In this document: one piece after another, positions 54,877 through 63,595 of the stretch
How positions within the stretch are numbered: the stretch's first letter is position 1
How the letters are laid out: each line of letters opens with the position of its first letter
Source: Roseiconus nitratireducens
GTDB taxonomy: Bacteria; Planctomycetota; Planctomycetia; Pirellulales; Pirellulaceae
Assembly (NCBI RefSeq): GCF_008629675.1
Contig: NZ_VWOX01000007.1
Span: 310,001 to 374,000, forward strand
Direction of reading: 5' to 3'
Length of the DNA stretch: 64,000 nt
Translations under genes and position numbers: made by a program
The notes under the pieces: model-generated
Told to the model about the DNA's origin: nothing
The model's input: only the letters and a program-made list of their open reading frames with translations
Databases searched by the model: none

Positions 54877-56775
54877 TTGTGGTCCGCGATCCGTCGGCTG
54901 GCAACGTCCGGCTGGGCGGGGGCGGTCGCCGCTCGGCAAGTCTGGACCGGCTTACTGGTTCTGATCGGCGTCCTGAACGGTGGGTCCGCGTTCGCGCAGC
55001 ACGCTGCGGGGCGACTGCCATCGCGGGGCGTTGACCTGGATGGCAACGTTCACCTGTTCGGTGAGAACGACCAGTGCCGCGCGTTGGTATTTGCCTTTCT
55101 TTCGACGAAGTGTCCGATCAGCAACAGCTACGTGCCGTTGCTCAATGACGTTTCATCACGGTTTCATCGCCAGGGAGTCCGGGTGTATGGAGTGATCTCC
55201 GATCCGTCGGTGACGCGACAAGAGGCACGGGAGCATCGGCGCCAGTTTCACGTTGCTTTCCCCGTGTTGTTTGACGGATCGGGTGGATTGCGGCGGACGC
55301 TGTCGCCGACTCACACGCCGCATGCGATCGTGTTGGATCGATCTGGAGAGCAACTGTATAGCGGTGCTCTTGATGACCATTACGTCAAGCTGGGCCGGAA
55401 GAAAGAAACGGCGACGGAGGATTACCTGGTCGATGCATTGGAGGCGGTTCTGGCCGGCCGAATCGTTGAAGTGCCGAAAACAAAGCCGATCGGATGTTTG
55501 TTGGAGGCCCCGCCCAATAAGGCAGCCTCGGGGGACGTGACGTTCTCGCGCGACATCGCTCCGATCGTCCACGCCCATTGCAGTGGTTGTCATCATCCCG
55601 ACGGTTCGGGGCCGTTCGCACTGTTGACTTACGAGGATGTCAGTGCGCATGCGCGTCAAATCCTGGAGGTGACGCATTCGCGGTTCATGCCGCCCTGGAA
55701 ACCCTCCACTCGCTTACCGCGATTTCGCGACGAGCAGCGGTTGTGCGATCAGGATCTGGAACTGCTGGAGTCCTGGGTCCGGTCTGGAAAGCCGGAGGGA
55801 AATCCGGAAGACCTTCCTGTGCTGCCGGAACCCTCTCGGGGCTGGCGACTCGGTAAGCCGGATTTGGTTTTGGAGATGAAGGATGTGTTCAATGTCCCAG
55901 CCAGCGGCCCCGACCTGCGTCAGTACTTTGTTCTTCCCACGGGGCTGACGGAGAACCGATTGGTCAGCGCGATTGACTTTCAGCCGGGCACCCCCAATGC
56001 GATCCATCACGCAAGTTTCTTTTTGGACACCCAGGGGAACGGGCGGAAATTGGATCAAGCAGACCCGGGGCCCGGCTACGGCGGGTTCGGCGGTCCGCAG
56101 TTTCAACCGCAGGGAACGCTGACCAGTTGGTTTCCCGGCATGCGTGCGCGACGACTTCCCGAGGGGATGGGGCGACTGATTCCGCGCGGCAGCGATTTGG
56201 TCGCCGAAGTTCATTACGTCAGCACCGGCAAACCGGAACAGGATCGGTCCAAAATCGGGCTGTACTTTGCGCCACGATCGGCACGTCAGGTGGTGACCGA
56301 AGTGCAGGTAGGAAGTTTGCACTTGGAGATCCCCGCCGGAGCCGAACGCCACAAGGAAACGGCCCTGTACACCTTGCCCGTGGACACCACGTTGTTGGAT
56401 GTCGTGCCTCACATGCACGTCCTGGGCCGGGAAATGAAAGTGCGAGCGAAGCGGCCTGACGGCAAGATCGTTCCGTTGCTGTGGATCAAGGATTGGGATT
56501 TCAATTGGCAGGGTCAATATGCCTACGACCAACCGGTGGAATTGCCCAAGGGGTCTCGAATCCTGGTTGAAGCGTGGTACGACAATTCATCCGGGAATCC
56601 GTTGAACCCGAACACACCGCCCAAAACGGTTCATTGGGGCAGCGACTCGACGGACGAGATGTTGATCTGCCATTTTCAGTGCACCTGCGAATCGATGCAG
56701 GACCTTAAAGAGCTGAACGAGGATCAGCAGCGTTATGTCGCTGCGGAAGTCAGTCGTCGACCTGTGCAGCGTTGA
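54877..56775 (+). CDS. Redoxin / cytochrome c / Cu-monooxygenase-like fusion protein
   Basis: A 632-residue protein from TTG 54877, with a signal peptide (VWTGLLVLIGVLNGGSAFA, about 22-40). Residues 45-200 form a redoxin domain with STKCPIS (C79, and no second resolving Cys nearby). Residues 220-310 form a cytochrome-like domain with CSGCHH (C235-C238-H239). Residues 335-615 resemble copper type II monooxygenases, with HHASFF (H377/H378), EVHYVSTG and PHMHVLG (H512/H514). The combination occurs in Planctomycetes but its function is unknown. It is extracytoplasmic. Haem and copper binding are inferred from motifs. Confidence 0.82.
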   Translation: MWSAIRRLATSGWAGAVAARQVWTGLLVLIGVLNGGSAFAQHAAGRLPSRGVDLDGNVHLFGENDQCRALVFAFLSTKCPISNSYVPLLNDVSSRFHRQGVRVYGVISDPSVTRQEAREHRRQFHVAFPVLFDGSGGLRRTLSPTHTPHAIVLDRSGEQLYSGALDDHYVKLGRKKETATEDYLVDALEAVLAGRIVEVPKTKPIGCLLEAPPNKAASGDVTFSRDIAPIVHAHCSGCHHPDGSGPFALLTYEDVSAHARQILEVTHSRFMPPWKPSTRLPRFRDEQRLCDQDLELLESWVRSGKPEGNPEDLPVLPEPSRGWRLGKPDLVLEMKDVFNVPASGPDLRQYFVLPTGLTENRLVSAIDFQPGTPNAIHHASFFLDTQGNGRKLDQADPGPGYGGFGGPQFQPQGTLTSWFPGMRARRLPEGMGRLIPRGSDLVAEVHYVSTGKPEQDRSKIGLYFAPRSARQVVTEVQVGSLHLEIPAGAERHKETALYTLPVDTTLLDVVPHMHVLGREMKVRAKRPDGKIVPLLWIKDWDFNWQGQYAYDQPVELPKGSRILVEAWYDNSSGNPLNPNTPPKTVHWGSDSTDEMLICHFQCTCESMQDLKELNEDQQRYVAAEVSRRPVQR

Positions 56776-57308
56776 CACCGCGACTCTACGTCCGCCGCAC
56801 CGGGCTCGGATGGTTTTTATCGAAGCACCGATCGCCGCGCTCGACCGAGCGTGACGACGAACTTTGATGAACCCACCATCGCCGAACCATGGCTTTGCCG
56901 CCCACTGTCCGCTTTGGCGAGCGTGGCGACTTCAAGGTGAGGCTGTCGAGCGACAGCTGGGGACCGGCTGAAAGGCCTCAACCGCACACCCTCGCCTCGG
57001 TTCGACGCATCGACACTTCGGCAGATTGAGACCTGAATCTCGACCGGTCGAATCTTCAGCGGCTGTGGCCCGGGCTTTCAGAACGAGCGGTGGAGCAACC
57101 GGGAGAAATGCCGTTTTCAACGGTGGACGCGGCACCGTTTTTGCGTTGAATTCTGCGGACCTGTTTTCGGCGATGAAATCGGGCGTGTCGGGGACATTCC
57201 GGTGCGACTTTTGTGCACTGACGCACATCACCGTTGGGTGTGCGGCTGGATCCAGCGTGGAACCGAGATGGGCGATGCGTCGCGGCCCGTTCTTCGAGGC
57301 TTACCGGG
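56776..57308. other. Intergenic region without supported gene
   Basis: A GCTTTGGCGAGCGTGGCGAC repeat lies near 56910-56929 and a weak terminator-like hairpin at 57119-57142. The open frame at 57026-57802 overlaps the CBS gene and has no motif. Nothing else is seen. Confidence 0.5.
57119..57142 (+). terminator. Weak intrinsic-terminator-like hairpin
   Basis: AACGGTG (57119-57125), loop GACGCGG, CACCGTT (57133-57139), then further T residues to 57142. It lies 344 bases after the redoxin fusion gene and 166 bases before the CBS gene, so it may end the former's transcript. Confidence 0.35.
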
Positions 57309-57818
57309 ATGAAAACCCAGAATGCTCCTTTGGCCGAAGATTTGATGAATCGGAACGTGCAAGCGGTCCAGGAGGAGACACCGTTGGCCGACGTCGTGAC
57401 CTTTTTGCTCCAACATCGGATCTCCAACGCGCCGGTCGTGCGCAGCGAGAATGGGCAACCCATATTGTTGGGGTTTCTGTCCGAAGCCGACTGTTTGGAA
57501 CAGATGAGCAACGAGCTGTTCTACGGCAACCCGAGTCCTTCCTTGACGGCACGCACGATGATGCAACGGCACCCGGTGTGTGTCTGCCCCAAAACCGATT
57601 TGTTCACGCTGGCATCCATCTTCACCAGTCACAAACTGCGTCACTTTCCGGTTGTGGAGGAAGGAGTCCTGGTCGGGATCGTGGGCCGCAGAGACGTTTT
57701 AAAAGCGATGGATCGATACTATCGCGATTGGGTGCAGGAGCAGGATCGGCCGCACCATCCGATCGACGTCCACGAGATTATGAACATGCGTTTCTTGGTT
57801 GATTCGTCGCGGCATTAA
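57309..57818 (+). CDS. CBS-domain pair protein
   Basis: A 169-residue protein composed of two CBS domains (about 8-75 and 85-145). LMNRNVQAVQEETPLADV starts the first, and MMQRHPVCVCPKTD starts the second, with HFPVVEEGVLVGIVGRRDVL at its end. Such pairs bind adenine nucleotides and act as energy sensors or regulators. ATG 57309 is chosen; the frame upstream has no homology. The next gene starts 10 bases later with a strong AAGGAG. Confidence 0.85.
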   Translation: MKTQNAPLAEDLMNRNVQAVQEETPLADVVTFLLQHRISNAPVVRSENGQPILLGFLSEADCLEQMSNELFYGNPSPSLTARTMMQRHPVCVCPKTDLFTLASIFTSHKLRHFPVVEEGVLVGIVGRRDVLKAMDRYYRDWVQEQDRPHHPIDVHEIMNMRFLVDSSRH

Positions 57819-57828
57819 GGAGAGCATC

Positions 57829-58071
57829 ATGATTCTTTCCATCCATGATCACCTGACTCATTTTCGAGACGATCGTCAATTCGTCCCCTGTCGAGAACCG
57901 GCGCCGACCAACGCGTTGCCCGGGACCCCGGAGAAGCTGGAGGTGCTCAAGGCGCGTCTGGAAGCCGGAGAGCACCTGCATCATCAAGATGACCCCAAGC
58001 ATCCGGTCATCAGCCCGCCGGTCGTTGACTCCCAGTTGAATCACCGACGGATCAAACGCTGGTGTCTGTGA
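57829..58071 (+). CDS. Small hypothetical protein linked to the CBS gene
   Basis: An 80-residue protein. Support comes from AAGGAG 7 bases upstream of ATG 57829 and its place directly after the CBS gene. The sequence is charged and His-rich in its middle (EAGEHLHHQDDPKHP). It has no signal peptide, membrane segment or recognised motif. It probably acts with the CBS protein. Confidence 0.6.
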   Translation: MILSIHDHLTHFRDDRQFVPCREPAPTNALPGTPEKLEVLKARLEAGEHLHHQDDPKHPVISPPVVDSQLNHRRIKRWCL

Positions 58072-58076
58072 AGTCG

Positions 58077-58126
58077 TTCGGCGGTATCCCGTGCCGTTCC
58101 TTTTTTCGCACCGGACTGCCGCCGAA
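58077..58126. terminator. Possible bidirectional hairpin between convergent genes
   Basis: TTCGGCGG (58077-58084) pairs with CCGCCGAA (58119-58126), around a 34-base loop containing CCTTTTTTCG. It sits between the stop codons of the small CBS-linked gene and the minus-strand secreted protein. The loop is long for an intrinsic terminator. Confidence 0.35.
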
Positions 58127-59461
58127 TCACCTGCTCGGCTTGGCTACCGAGTTGAGTTCAGTGGCGGGAACCGTGTAGGAGGTCATGAGGGCGTCGGAAG
58201 TTCGATGCAGCAACGTCTGGCGTCCATCGTTGCCCCGCTGCTTCAATGCCACGACGTAGCGGACTCCCGGCTCAACCTGTAACTCGTAAACGCCCGAAGC
58301 ATTGGTCGTGGATTCGCCTCGCAGCCCCGTCGTGATCCAGGGAGGTGACCGCTTGGGCACGTCGATGGATTCGTAGATCACCACCTCCACATCGCTGGCC
58401 GGTTGGCCATCGCGGGTCAGCTTGCCGGTGACGGCGACCGGACGTTGCAAGACGATCTCAATGGGTTGCTGGGTCGATTCGGGGACATCCGGGGAAATCT
58501 TTGTCCGACCGGTCAGCGTGACACCATCGACCACCCGCGTCGCTTTCACGAAGGCCGTCACCCCTTCGACCTCTTTTACTTTCAAGGCTGCGCGTCCTTG
58601 TTCGTCGGTTGAAACGGAGTCTGAAAAAGATTCCGGCATCACGATGTCGTCGCTGAGCCAATGGTGGTACCACGCCTTCACCATCGCGTTGGCGACGGCT
58701 TTTTGGTCAGCGTCCCGGACAACGACTTTCAGTGGCGGGATCGGATCAATCTTGAAATCGGGGACCGTGATTGCGTCCACGTTCTCCGGGATCTTGACGT
58801 CGGTGGCGTACCGCAGGTCATGGTCGATTTTGTATCCCAACAAACCCTGACCCGCCGCGATCACTTTGGTGTCGACTCTCGGAATCACCATCGACCACTG
58901 GCCCGCATCGTTGGTCGATGTGAACCAATTCGACTGCAATGGTTTGGGATATTCGATCGCCGCACAGTAAATTCGGACGTTGTTGATCGGTTCTCCGTTT
59001 TCAGCGCCGACGACGCGACCACTTAGCCGAACGCCGGCTTTGCCGCGCAGTGTGAGCACCGATCCAGCGGTCAGAGTATCCACCGTGAACCGCGCGGTGA
59101 TCCGTGGCATCGGTCGGTCTCGGGCTGGTCCCGTCGCGAATCCAATTTGTTTGGGTGTGCCGGCGGCAAGTTGTGAAATCCGTTCTTCGGTCGTCTTCCA
59201 GGTCGCAATCCCGTCTTTGTCGGTCACAAACCGATCGCGACTGGACCTCGGATGGATCACCACGTCGGGAACAGGCTGTTCGTTCTCGTCCAGCACCTTG
59301 AACGTGATCTCAACCGGTTTGCCAGCGGCGGGCTGGGATTTCACAAACGGATCGTTTGGATCGTTCGAGTTGGAAAACGGATCGCGCTGTTGTGCCCGAG
59401 CGGCAACACTTGCACAGGTCCAGACAAGCAGGACCAACAAAAGTCTCCAGGTTCGATTCAT
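58127..59461 (-). CDS. Secreted carboxypeptidase-regulatory-like (CarboxypepD_reg) protein
   Basis: A 444-residue protein with a signal peptide (LLLVLLVWTCASVAARA, about 7-23). It is followed by repeated beta-sandwich domains of the carboxypeptidase-regulatory-like type: VTFKVLDENEQPVPDVVI-like (ITFKVLDENEQPVPDV), GVRLSGRVVGAENGEPINN and AVTGKLTRDGQPASDVEV. These domains occur in secreted and TonB-type proteins and usually bind or scaffold. No catalytic motif. ATG 59461 is placed at the signal peptide. It follows the next upstream gene by 167 bases on the same strand. Confidence 0.78.
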   Translation of the reverse strand: MNRTWRLLLVLLVWTCASVAARAQQRDPFSNSNDPNDPFVKSQPAAGKPVEITFKVLDENEQPVPDVVIHPRSSRDRFVTDKDGIATWKTTEERISQLAAGTPKQIGFATGPARDRPMPRITARFTVDTLTAGSVLTLRGKAGVRLSGRVVGAENGEPINNVRIYCAAIEYPKPLQSNWFTSTNDAGQWSMVIPRVDTKVIAAGQGLLGYKIDHDLRYATDVKIPENVDAITVPDFKIDPIPPLKVVVRDADQKAVANAMVKAWYHHWLSDDIVMPESFSDSVSTDEQGRAALKVKEVEGVTAFVKATRVVDGVTLTGRTKISPDVPESTQQPIEIVLQRPVAVTGKLTRDGQPASDVEVVIYESIDVPKRSPPWITTGLRGESTTNASGVYELQVEPGVRYVVALKQRGNDGRQTLLHRTSDALMTSYTVPATELNSVAKPSR

Positions 59462-59628
59462 CGCACCGCCATCGCCTGAGGAGTTAGAAAGAAGAGAGCC
59501 CGCAACCGCGTGTTTCGTACCGGCGGTGGTTTCGCAGCAGGCCGAGATTGAGGGCACTCCTTGTCCGAACACGCCTGATGATAGATCACCCCGCGACGGA
59601 CCGGCAAGTAAAACAGCGGAGATGCCGA

Positions 59629-60735
59629 TCACTTTTGCTCGGGCGATCCGGTGGACGTCTCGCCGGCGACTTCTGGCTGAGCCATTTCGGGGGCCAGCTT
59701 CGGCCGCAGCACGATCCATTGGTCGACCCATTGGGCCGCGAGTGGCGTCGATGCTTTCGCTTTCGGAGCATCGCTTGCGGTCGCCCCGAGCGCTGCCAGT
59801 GGCATGTCCGGGAACAGGGTCTTCATCCAATCCTCGTCGATGGCCGGCAGATCGACGCTTTTCAGATCTGGCAGACCAAATAACGACGCATGGATCCAGA
59901 GTTCAGTGTCGGACGGATCGAGTTGCTCCAGTGGGCAGCTGGGGGCGTCCTCGCGATCGTCAAGGAAGGCCAAGCGAAGACAATTCTCACTGGTTGAAAG
60001 GTGAAGGGTGGGAGAGTCCAGCGAGTTCAACAGATAGCTGAGAAAGGGACGAGATTGAATCCTGTGATTCAGCTTTTCGATGCGTTCATCCAGCGAATGA
60101 TTGATGTGATCGAGAATCTGTTGTCGCGTGAGTCGATCGACGATCGCGGTCGCCGTGGGCTTTTGTTGACAGTAACGCTTGTTGGCAATTCTTCGCACCA
60201 ATGCCCCTCGCAAGCCGGGAAGGCTCGAATCGACCCGGATCAGGTTCAGCGTGGTGTCACTGCGAATCGACCCCGGCCGCGTGATGAATTGGCCCTGGTC
60301 AAACCGGATGACTTTGGCAACGGTCCAGTTCACAACCGCTTGGCTGTGAATGATGGCCGGTCCGTTGCGGCCGACGGTTCGTGAGCGTGTCGTTCCGCGG
60401 ACCTGGATTTGAAAGACACCATCGTCGATGTCGTGCTTCGTTTCGACGTCGGCATGCCCCGTCGTCACCGCGGTGCCCCGTGAATGCGTTCCCAAGATGC
60501 AACGATCGACAGGCGTTTGGCGGTCGATGTCTCGCGCAAAGATTTTTTGCAGCAGATCCTCGGAAATTCGCAACACCATGGTCGCACGAAGCGCTTCGGG
60601 AACCGGCGCATCGACTTCAGCAGCTGGCTGATCTTGGCCGAACGTGGTGCTGGGATTCGTCAGGGACAAGCACGTTGCAGCGACGAGGACGGGCAGGGAT
60701 AAGAAGTGACAGGACACGCGGTGCCAGGGAACCAT
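59629..60735 (-). CDS. Secreted hypothetical protein
   Basis: A 368-residue protein with a signal peptide (LSLPVLVAATCLSLTNPSTTFG, shown as PVLVAATCLSL; about 12-33). The body has an alternation of beta and helical segments without a recognised motif; SEDLLQKIFARDIDRQTPV and RRIANKRYCQQKPTATAIV are notable. It lies upstream of the carboxypeptidase-regulatory-like gene on the same strand and could be co-transcribed. It diverges from the second Ser/Thr kinase, whose leader carries a terminator-like hairpin. Confidence 0.65.
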   Translation of the reverse strand: MVPWHRVSCHFLSLPVLVAATCLSLTNPSTTFGQDQPAAEVDAPVPEALRATMVLRISEDLLQKIFARDIDRQTPVDRCILGTHSRGTAVTTGHADVETKHDIDDGVFQIQVRGTTRSRTVGRNGPAIIHSQAVVNWTVAKVIRFDQGQFITRPGSIRSDTTLNLIRVDSSLPGLRGALVRRIANKRYCQQKPTATAIVDRLTRQQILDHINHSLDERIEKLNHRIQSRPFLSYLLNSLDSPTLHLSTSENCLRLAFLDDREDAPSCPLEQLDPSDTELWIHASLFGLPDLKSVDLPAIDEDWMKTLFPDMPLAALGATASDAPKAKASTPLAAQWVDQWIVLRPKLAPEMAQPEVAGETSTGSPEQK

Positions 60736-61052
60736 CGTTGAGAACTCAAAGCGGATCAGGAATGCTGGGGCATTAAAAGCGGGGAGAGCGATGCGTTGAA
60801 AGACGCGCAGGCGGAACCAGGGACTCCATCGGTCTCCACCGCCGGCAGCGGCATCGCGGCAGGTGCAAACGGCGGACCAAGTCCGCCGTCGGCGAACCGC
60901 CCGCGCGCCGGCCAATCCGCCGACGCTCACGCTGCGGGGCAACGATTTGGCGGCGGATCCGCTGAAAAAGCAGCGGTTTTTTGGTGCGGTCAACTAAGAT
61001 GGCGGCATCGACGATGGGTCCCGAATCGAACTTTCAGAGAAGCTTCTGCGCC
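60736..61052. other. Divergent intergenic region with leader hairpin
   Basis: No gene is supported. It contains the strong hairpin with T-run at 60959-60982, 70 bases before the kinase start. Alternative in-frame starts for the kinase (GTG 60981, ATG 60999) lie at or beyond the hairpin. Confidence 0.5.
60959..60982 (+). terminator. Intrinsic-terminator-like hairpin in the kinase leader
   Basis: CCGCTG (60959-60964), loop AAAAAG, CAGCGG (60971-60976), then TTTTTT (60977-60982). The stem is perfect and the T-run is on the plus strand only. No plus-strand gene is upstream in the divergent gap, so it would act on a transcript started in the gap. Confidence 0.6.
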
Positions 61053-63395
61053 ATGGCAGATTTCCAACCAGCCTCGGACTCGCCAACGACTGACGGAAAC
61101 CACTTTGCCGAAACGCGACTCTGGGAGCCGGACGACACGATTTCACGCCAGGAAGAAGACATCGCGTTTGCGGCGGAGCTGATGCGGTCGGGAATCGCCA
61201 GTGAACGGGAGATTGCCGCCAACGTGTCGGACTGGTCCATTCACGGCAATGTTTCGCTTGCCGAGCATCTCCAAAAGCGGTCGTTCCTGAAGCCCGAGCA
61301 GATCGACTCCCTTCGCCAATTGGCGCTGCAACGTGTCGATGGGGCGCGAATGAGCGCCGCGGGTGGTTCGGAATTTGGCAGCGGGTCCGGCGGTGGGGGG
61401 CAAAGCCTGCTGCTGGCGACGCTGGAGCGGCTGGATGGTTCGGGGCGCGTGGCCAAGTTGTTGGGCGTGACCGTCGCCAGTCGTGGTGGCGAGCAGGACG
61501 CGCGCGTGATGGAAGGTCGCTACGAGCTGATTCGCAAAATCGGTCAGGGGGGACTGGGAAGAGTCTGGCTTGCACGCGACGTCAACCTGAACCGTTACGT
61601 GGCACTCAAGGAGATCAGCCGGTCCAAGGGCGTTAGTGACGCGGTGGTCCAACGTTTCAAGCACGAGGCCGAGATCACCGGCCGTTTGGACCACCCCAGC
61701 ATCGTCCCGATCTATCAACTGGGCGAAGACGTTGCGTCGAAGCGATTGTTTTATGCCATGCGCTTCCTCGGACGCTCCACCCTGGAGGACTCGATCATCG
61801 AGTACCACGAGCGGCGGGAAGACGGCGACGAAGACCCGATGTTGCTGCGTCACTTGTTGACCGCCTTCGTCAACGTTTGTCACGCGATCGGTTACGCGCA
61901 CTCACGCAAGGTCATCCACCGTGACTTGAAGCCCGAGAACGTGGTCATCGACAGTTTCGGTCAGGTGATCGTGATCGATTGGGGGTTGGCCAAGGTGGTG
62001 GACGAAACATCGGTCGAGAGCCTGATGGATTCCGGAACCATCGGCAGCGGTGATCGAACGGCCGAGGGACAGGTCCTGGGGACGCCGTTGTACATGGCAC
62101 CCGAGCAAGCCGCCGGTCGCCTGGACGAACTGGATTACCGAACGGACATCTATGGTCTGGGTGCGATCCTGTTCGCGATCGTCAGCGGTCACGCGCCGCA
62201 CGAGAAGACGCAGCGAGATTCGGTCAATTCTGGGGTGGGGGCGCGCGGGATGATCAGTGTGATCGCCGGGGGCGAAACCCCATCGGCCCGCGAGGCCAGT
62301 TCGTCCGTGGATCCGGCGTTGGACGCCGTGTGCCGCAAGGCGATGGCGCGGCGCCGCTATGCACGTTACCAGCGGGCGACCGACCTGGGGGAAGACGTGC
62401 AGCGCTGGATGGCGGGAGAACCGGTCACCGCCTACCGCGAGAACCATTGGCAGCGTGTCAACCGCTGGGTGTCTTCCCATCAGCGTTTGACGCAGTTCTT
62501 GATCGCCGCCGCCATGGTCGTCTTGGTCGTTTTGACCACCATGGCAATGACCGCGCGACAAAACCGGCTGGCGGCCCTGCACACCCGATTCTCGCAGATG
62601 AACGGCGATGTCCGCGAACTCCAGATTCAACTCAGGGGCGTCGCGACCGAGCTTTCCAGGGACGTTCGCTTCACCGCCTCGCTTCCACCCATCGAAGGCA
62701 TCATCGCCGCCCGGAACGGCCAGGAAGGCGAGGACGAAGAAACGTGGCGTGAGCGTCTGCAGACAATCTTCACGGGAATGTTGCGGTCCAACCCGGATTA
62801 CTTGACGCTGGGATTCGAAGCGATGAAGAACGGCGGGGATGCCGAAGACATCGTGCGAGTGGAACGCAATCCAGCCTATCCATCCTTGATCCGCGTGCTG
62901 CCCCAGAGTCGTTTGAAAACCATCGAATCAGATCCGTTGGCGGATCAGGTGGCATTGCTTGAACCGGGGGATGTGAAGCTATCGCTTGAGCCGCGCAAGC
63001 AGGATCCGATCGATTCTTTCGGGCTGGAGCGATTGATCGTCGCGACGCCGGTGTTCAGCGGTGCGTCGGGCGAATGCTTCGGCATGACCGTGATTGAGGC
63101 GGACATTTCCACCCGCGTTCAAGAGGTACTCGCCGGCCTGGGGACTTTGGAATACGAACTGTTCGTTGCCGACGGCGAGGGACAGGTGTGGGCCATGGCG
63201 GATCCGGAGCGTGGCGTGCGGATGGCAGCGTCGGCGCAAAAGATCCCTGACCTGCCGGAGGCGGTCGCCGAAAAGTTGATGGGGAAACCGCAGCCGTTCG
63301 AACTTCACGTCGAAGACCAGTACATCGCGCGACGTTTCTACGTTGATCCGACCGGACGCGGCGTCTTGTTGTTCGGCCGATTGCACGCCGAATGA
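61053..63395 (+). CDS. Ser/Thr protein kinase with C-terminal extracytoplasmic sensor region
   Basis: A 780-residue protein from ATG 61053. The N-terminal 150 residues are helical and unassigned. The kinase domain (about 157-450) has GQGGLGRVWLARD (from 164), HRDLKPEN with H289-R-D291, DWGLAKV in place of DFG, and TPLYMAPEQAAG. A membrane segment lies at about 481-501 (LIAAAMVVLVVLTTMAMTA). The remaining 280 residues resemble a Cache-like extracellular sensor (NPDYLTLGF, IVATPVFSGASGECFGMTVI). It is probably a membrane receptor kinase. The ligand is unknown. Confidence 0.85.
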   Translation: MADFQPASDSPTTDGNHFAETRLWEPDDTISRQEEDIAFAAELMRSGIASEREIAANVSDWSIHGNVSLAEHLQKRSFLKPEQIDSLRQLALQRVDGARMSAAGGSEFGSGSGGGGQSLLLATLERLDGSGRVAKLLGVTVASRGGEQDARVMEGRYELIRKIGQGGLGRVWLARDVNLNRYVALKEISRSKGVSDAVVQRFKHEAEITGRLDHPSIVPIYQLGEDVASKRLFYAMRFLGRSTLEDSIIEYHERREDGDEDPMLLRHLLTAFVNVCHAIGYAHSRKVIHRDLKPENVVIDSFGQVIVIDWGLAKVVDETSVESLMDSGTIGSGDRTAEGQVLGTPLYMAPEQAAGRLDELDYRTDIYGLGAILFAIVSGHAPHEKTQRDSVNSGVGARGMISVIAGGETPSAREASSSVDPALDAVCRKAMARRRYARYQRATDLGEDVQRWMAGEPVTAYRENHWQRVNRWVSSHQRLTQFLIAAAMVVLVVLTTMAMTARQNRLAALHTRFSQMNGDVRELQIQLRGVATELSRDVRFTASLPPIEGIIAARNGQEGEDEETWRERLQTIFTGMLRSNPDYLTLGFEAMKNGGDAEDIVRVERNPAYPSLIRVLPQSRLKTIESDPLADQVALLEPGDVKLSLEPRKQDPIDSFGLERLIVATPVFSGASGECFGMTVIEADISTRVQEVLAGLGTLEYELFVADGEGQVWAMADPERGVRMAASAQKIPDLPEAVAEKLMGKPQPFELHVEDQYIARRFYVDPTGRGVLLFGRLHAE

Positions 63396-63595
63396 GTGCC
63401 TGGCAATGAGTGTCATACGTTCTCTGATTCACACTTCCTCTAAGCGGTGAAGGCTGTTTGCGGCTTCCCGCTGATTGCACTGAAAGTCACGGTGTATTCA
63501 ATTGCCCGGCACAGGAAGCCCATTGTGTAGAATCAATGCCCCATTCTCCCCCGCGATGACTCCTCCCTCCGCGTTCCCTGCGGAAAGGTTTTCTC
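63396..63595. other. Intergenic gap, no feature recognised
   Basis: Two hundred bases between the receptor kinase and the last gene. I see no hairpin, promoter or repeat that I can support. Confidence 0.4.

Noticed and set aside
57026-57802. 258-codon plus-strand open frame over the CBS gene
   Set aside because: Overlaps the well-supported CBS gene in another frame and has no motif.
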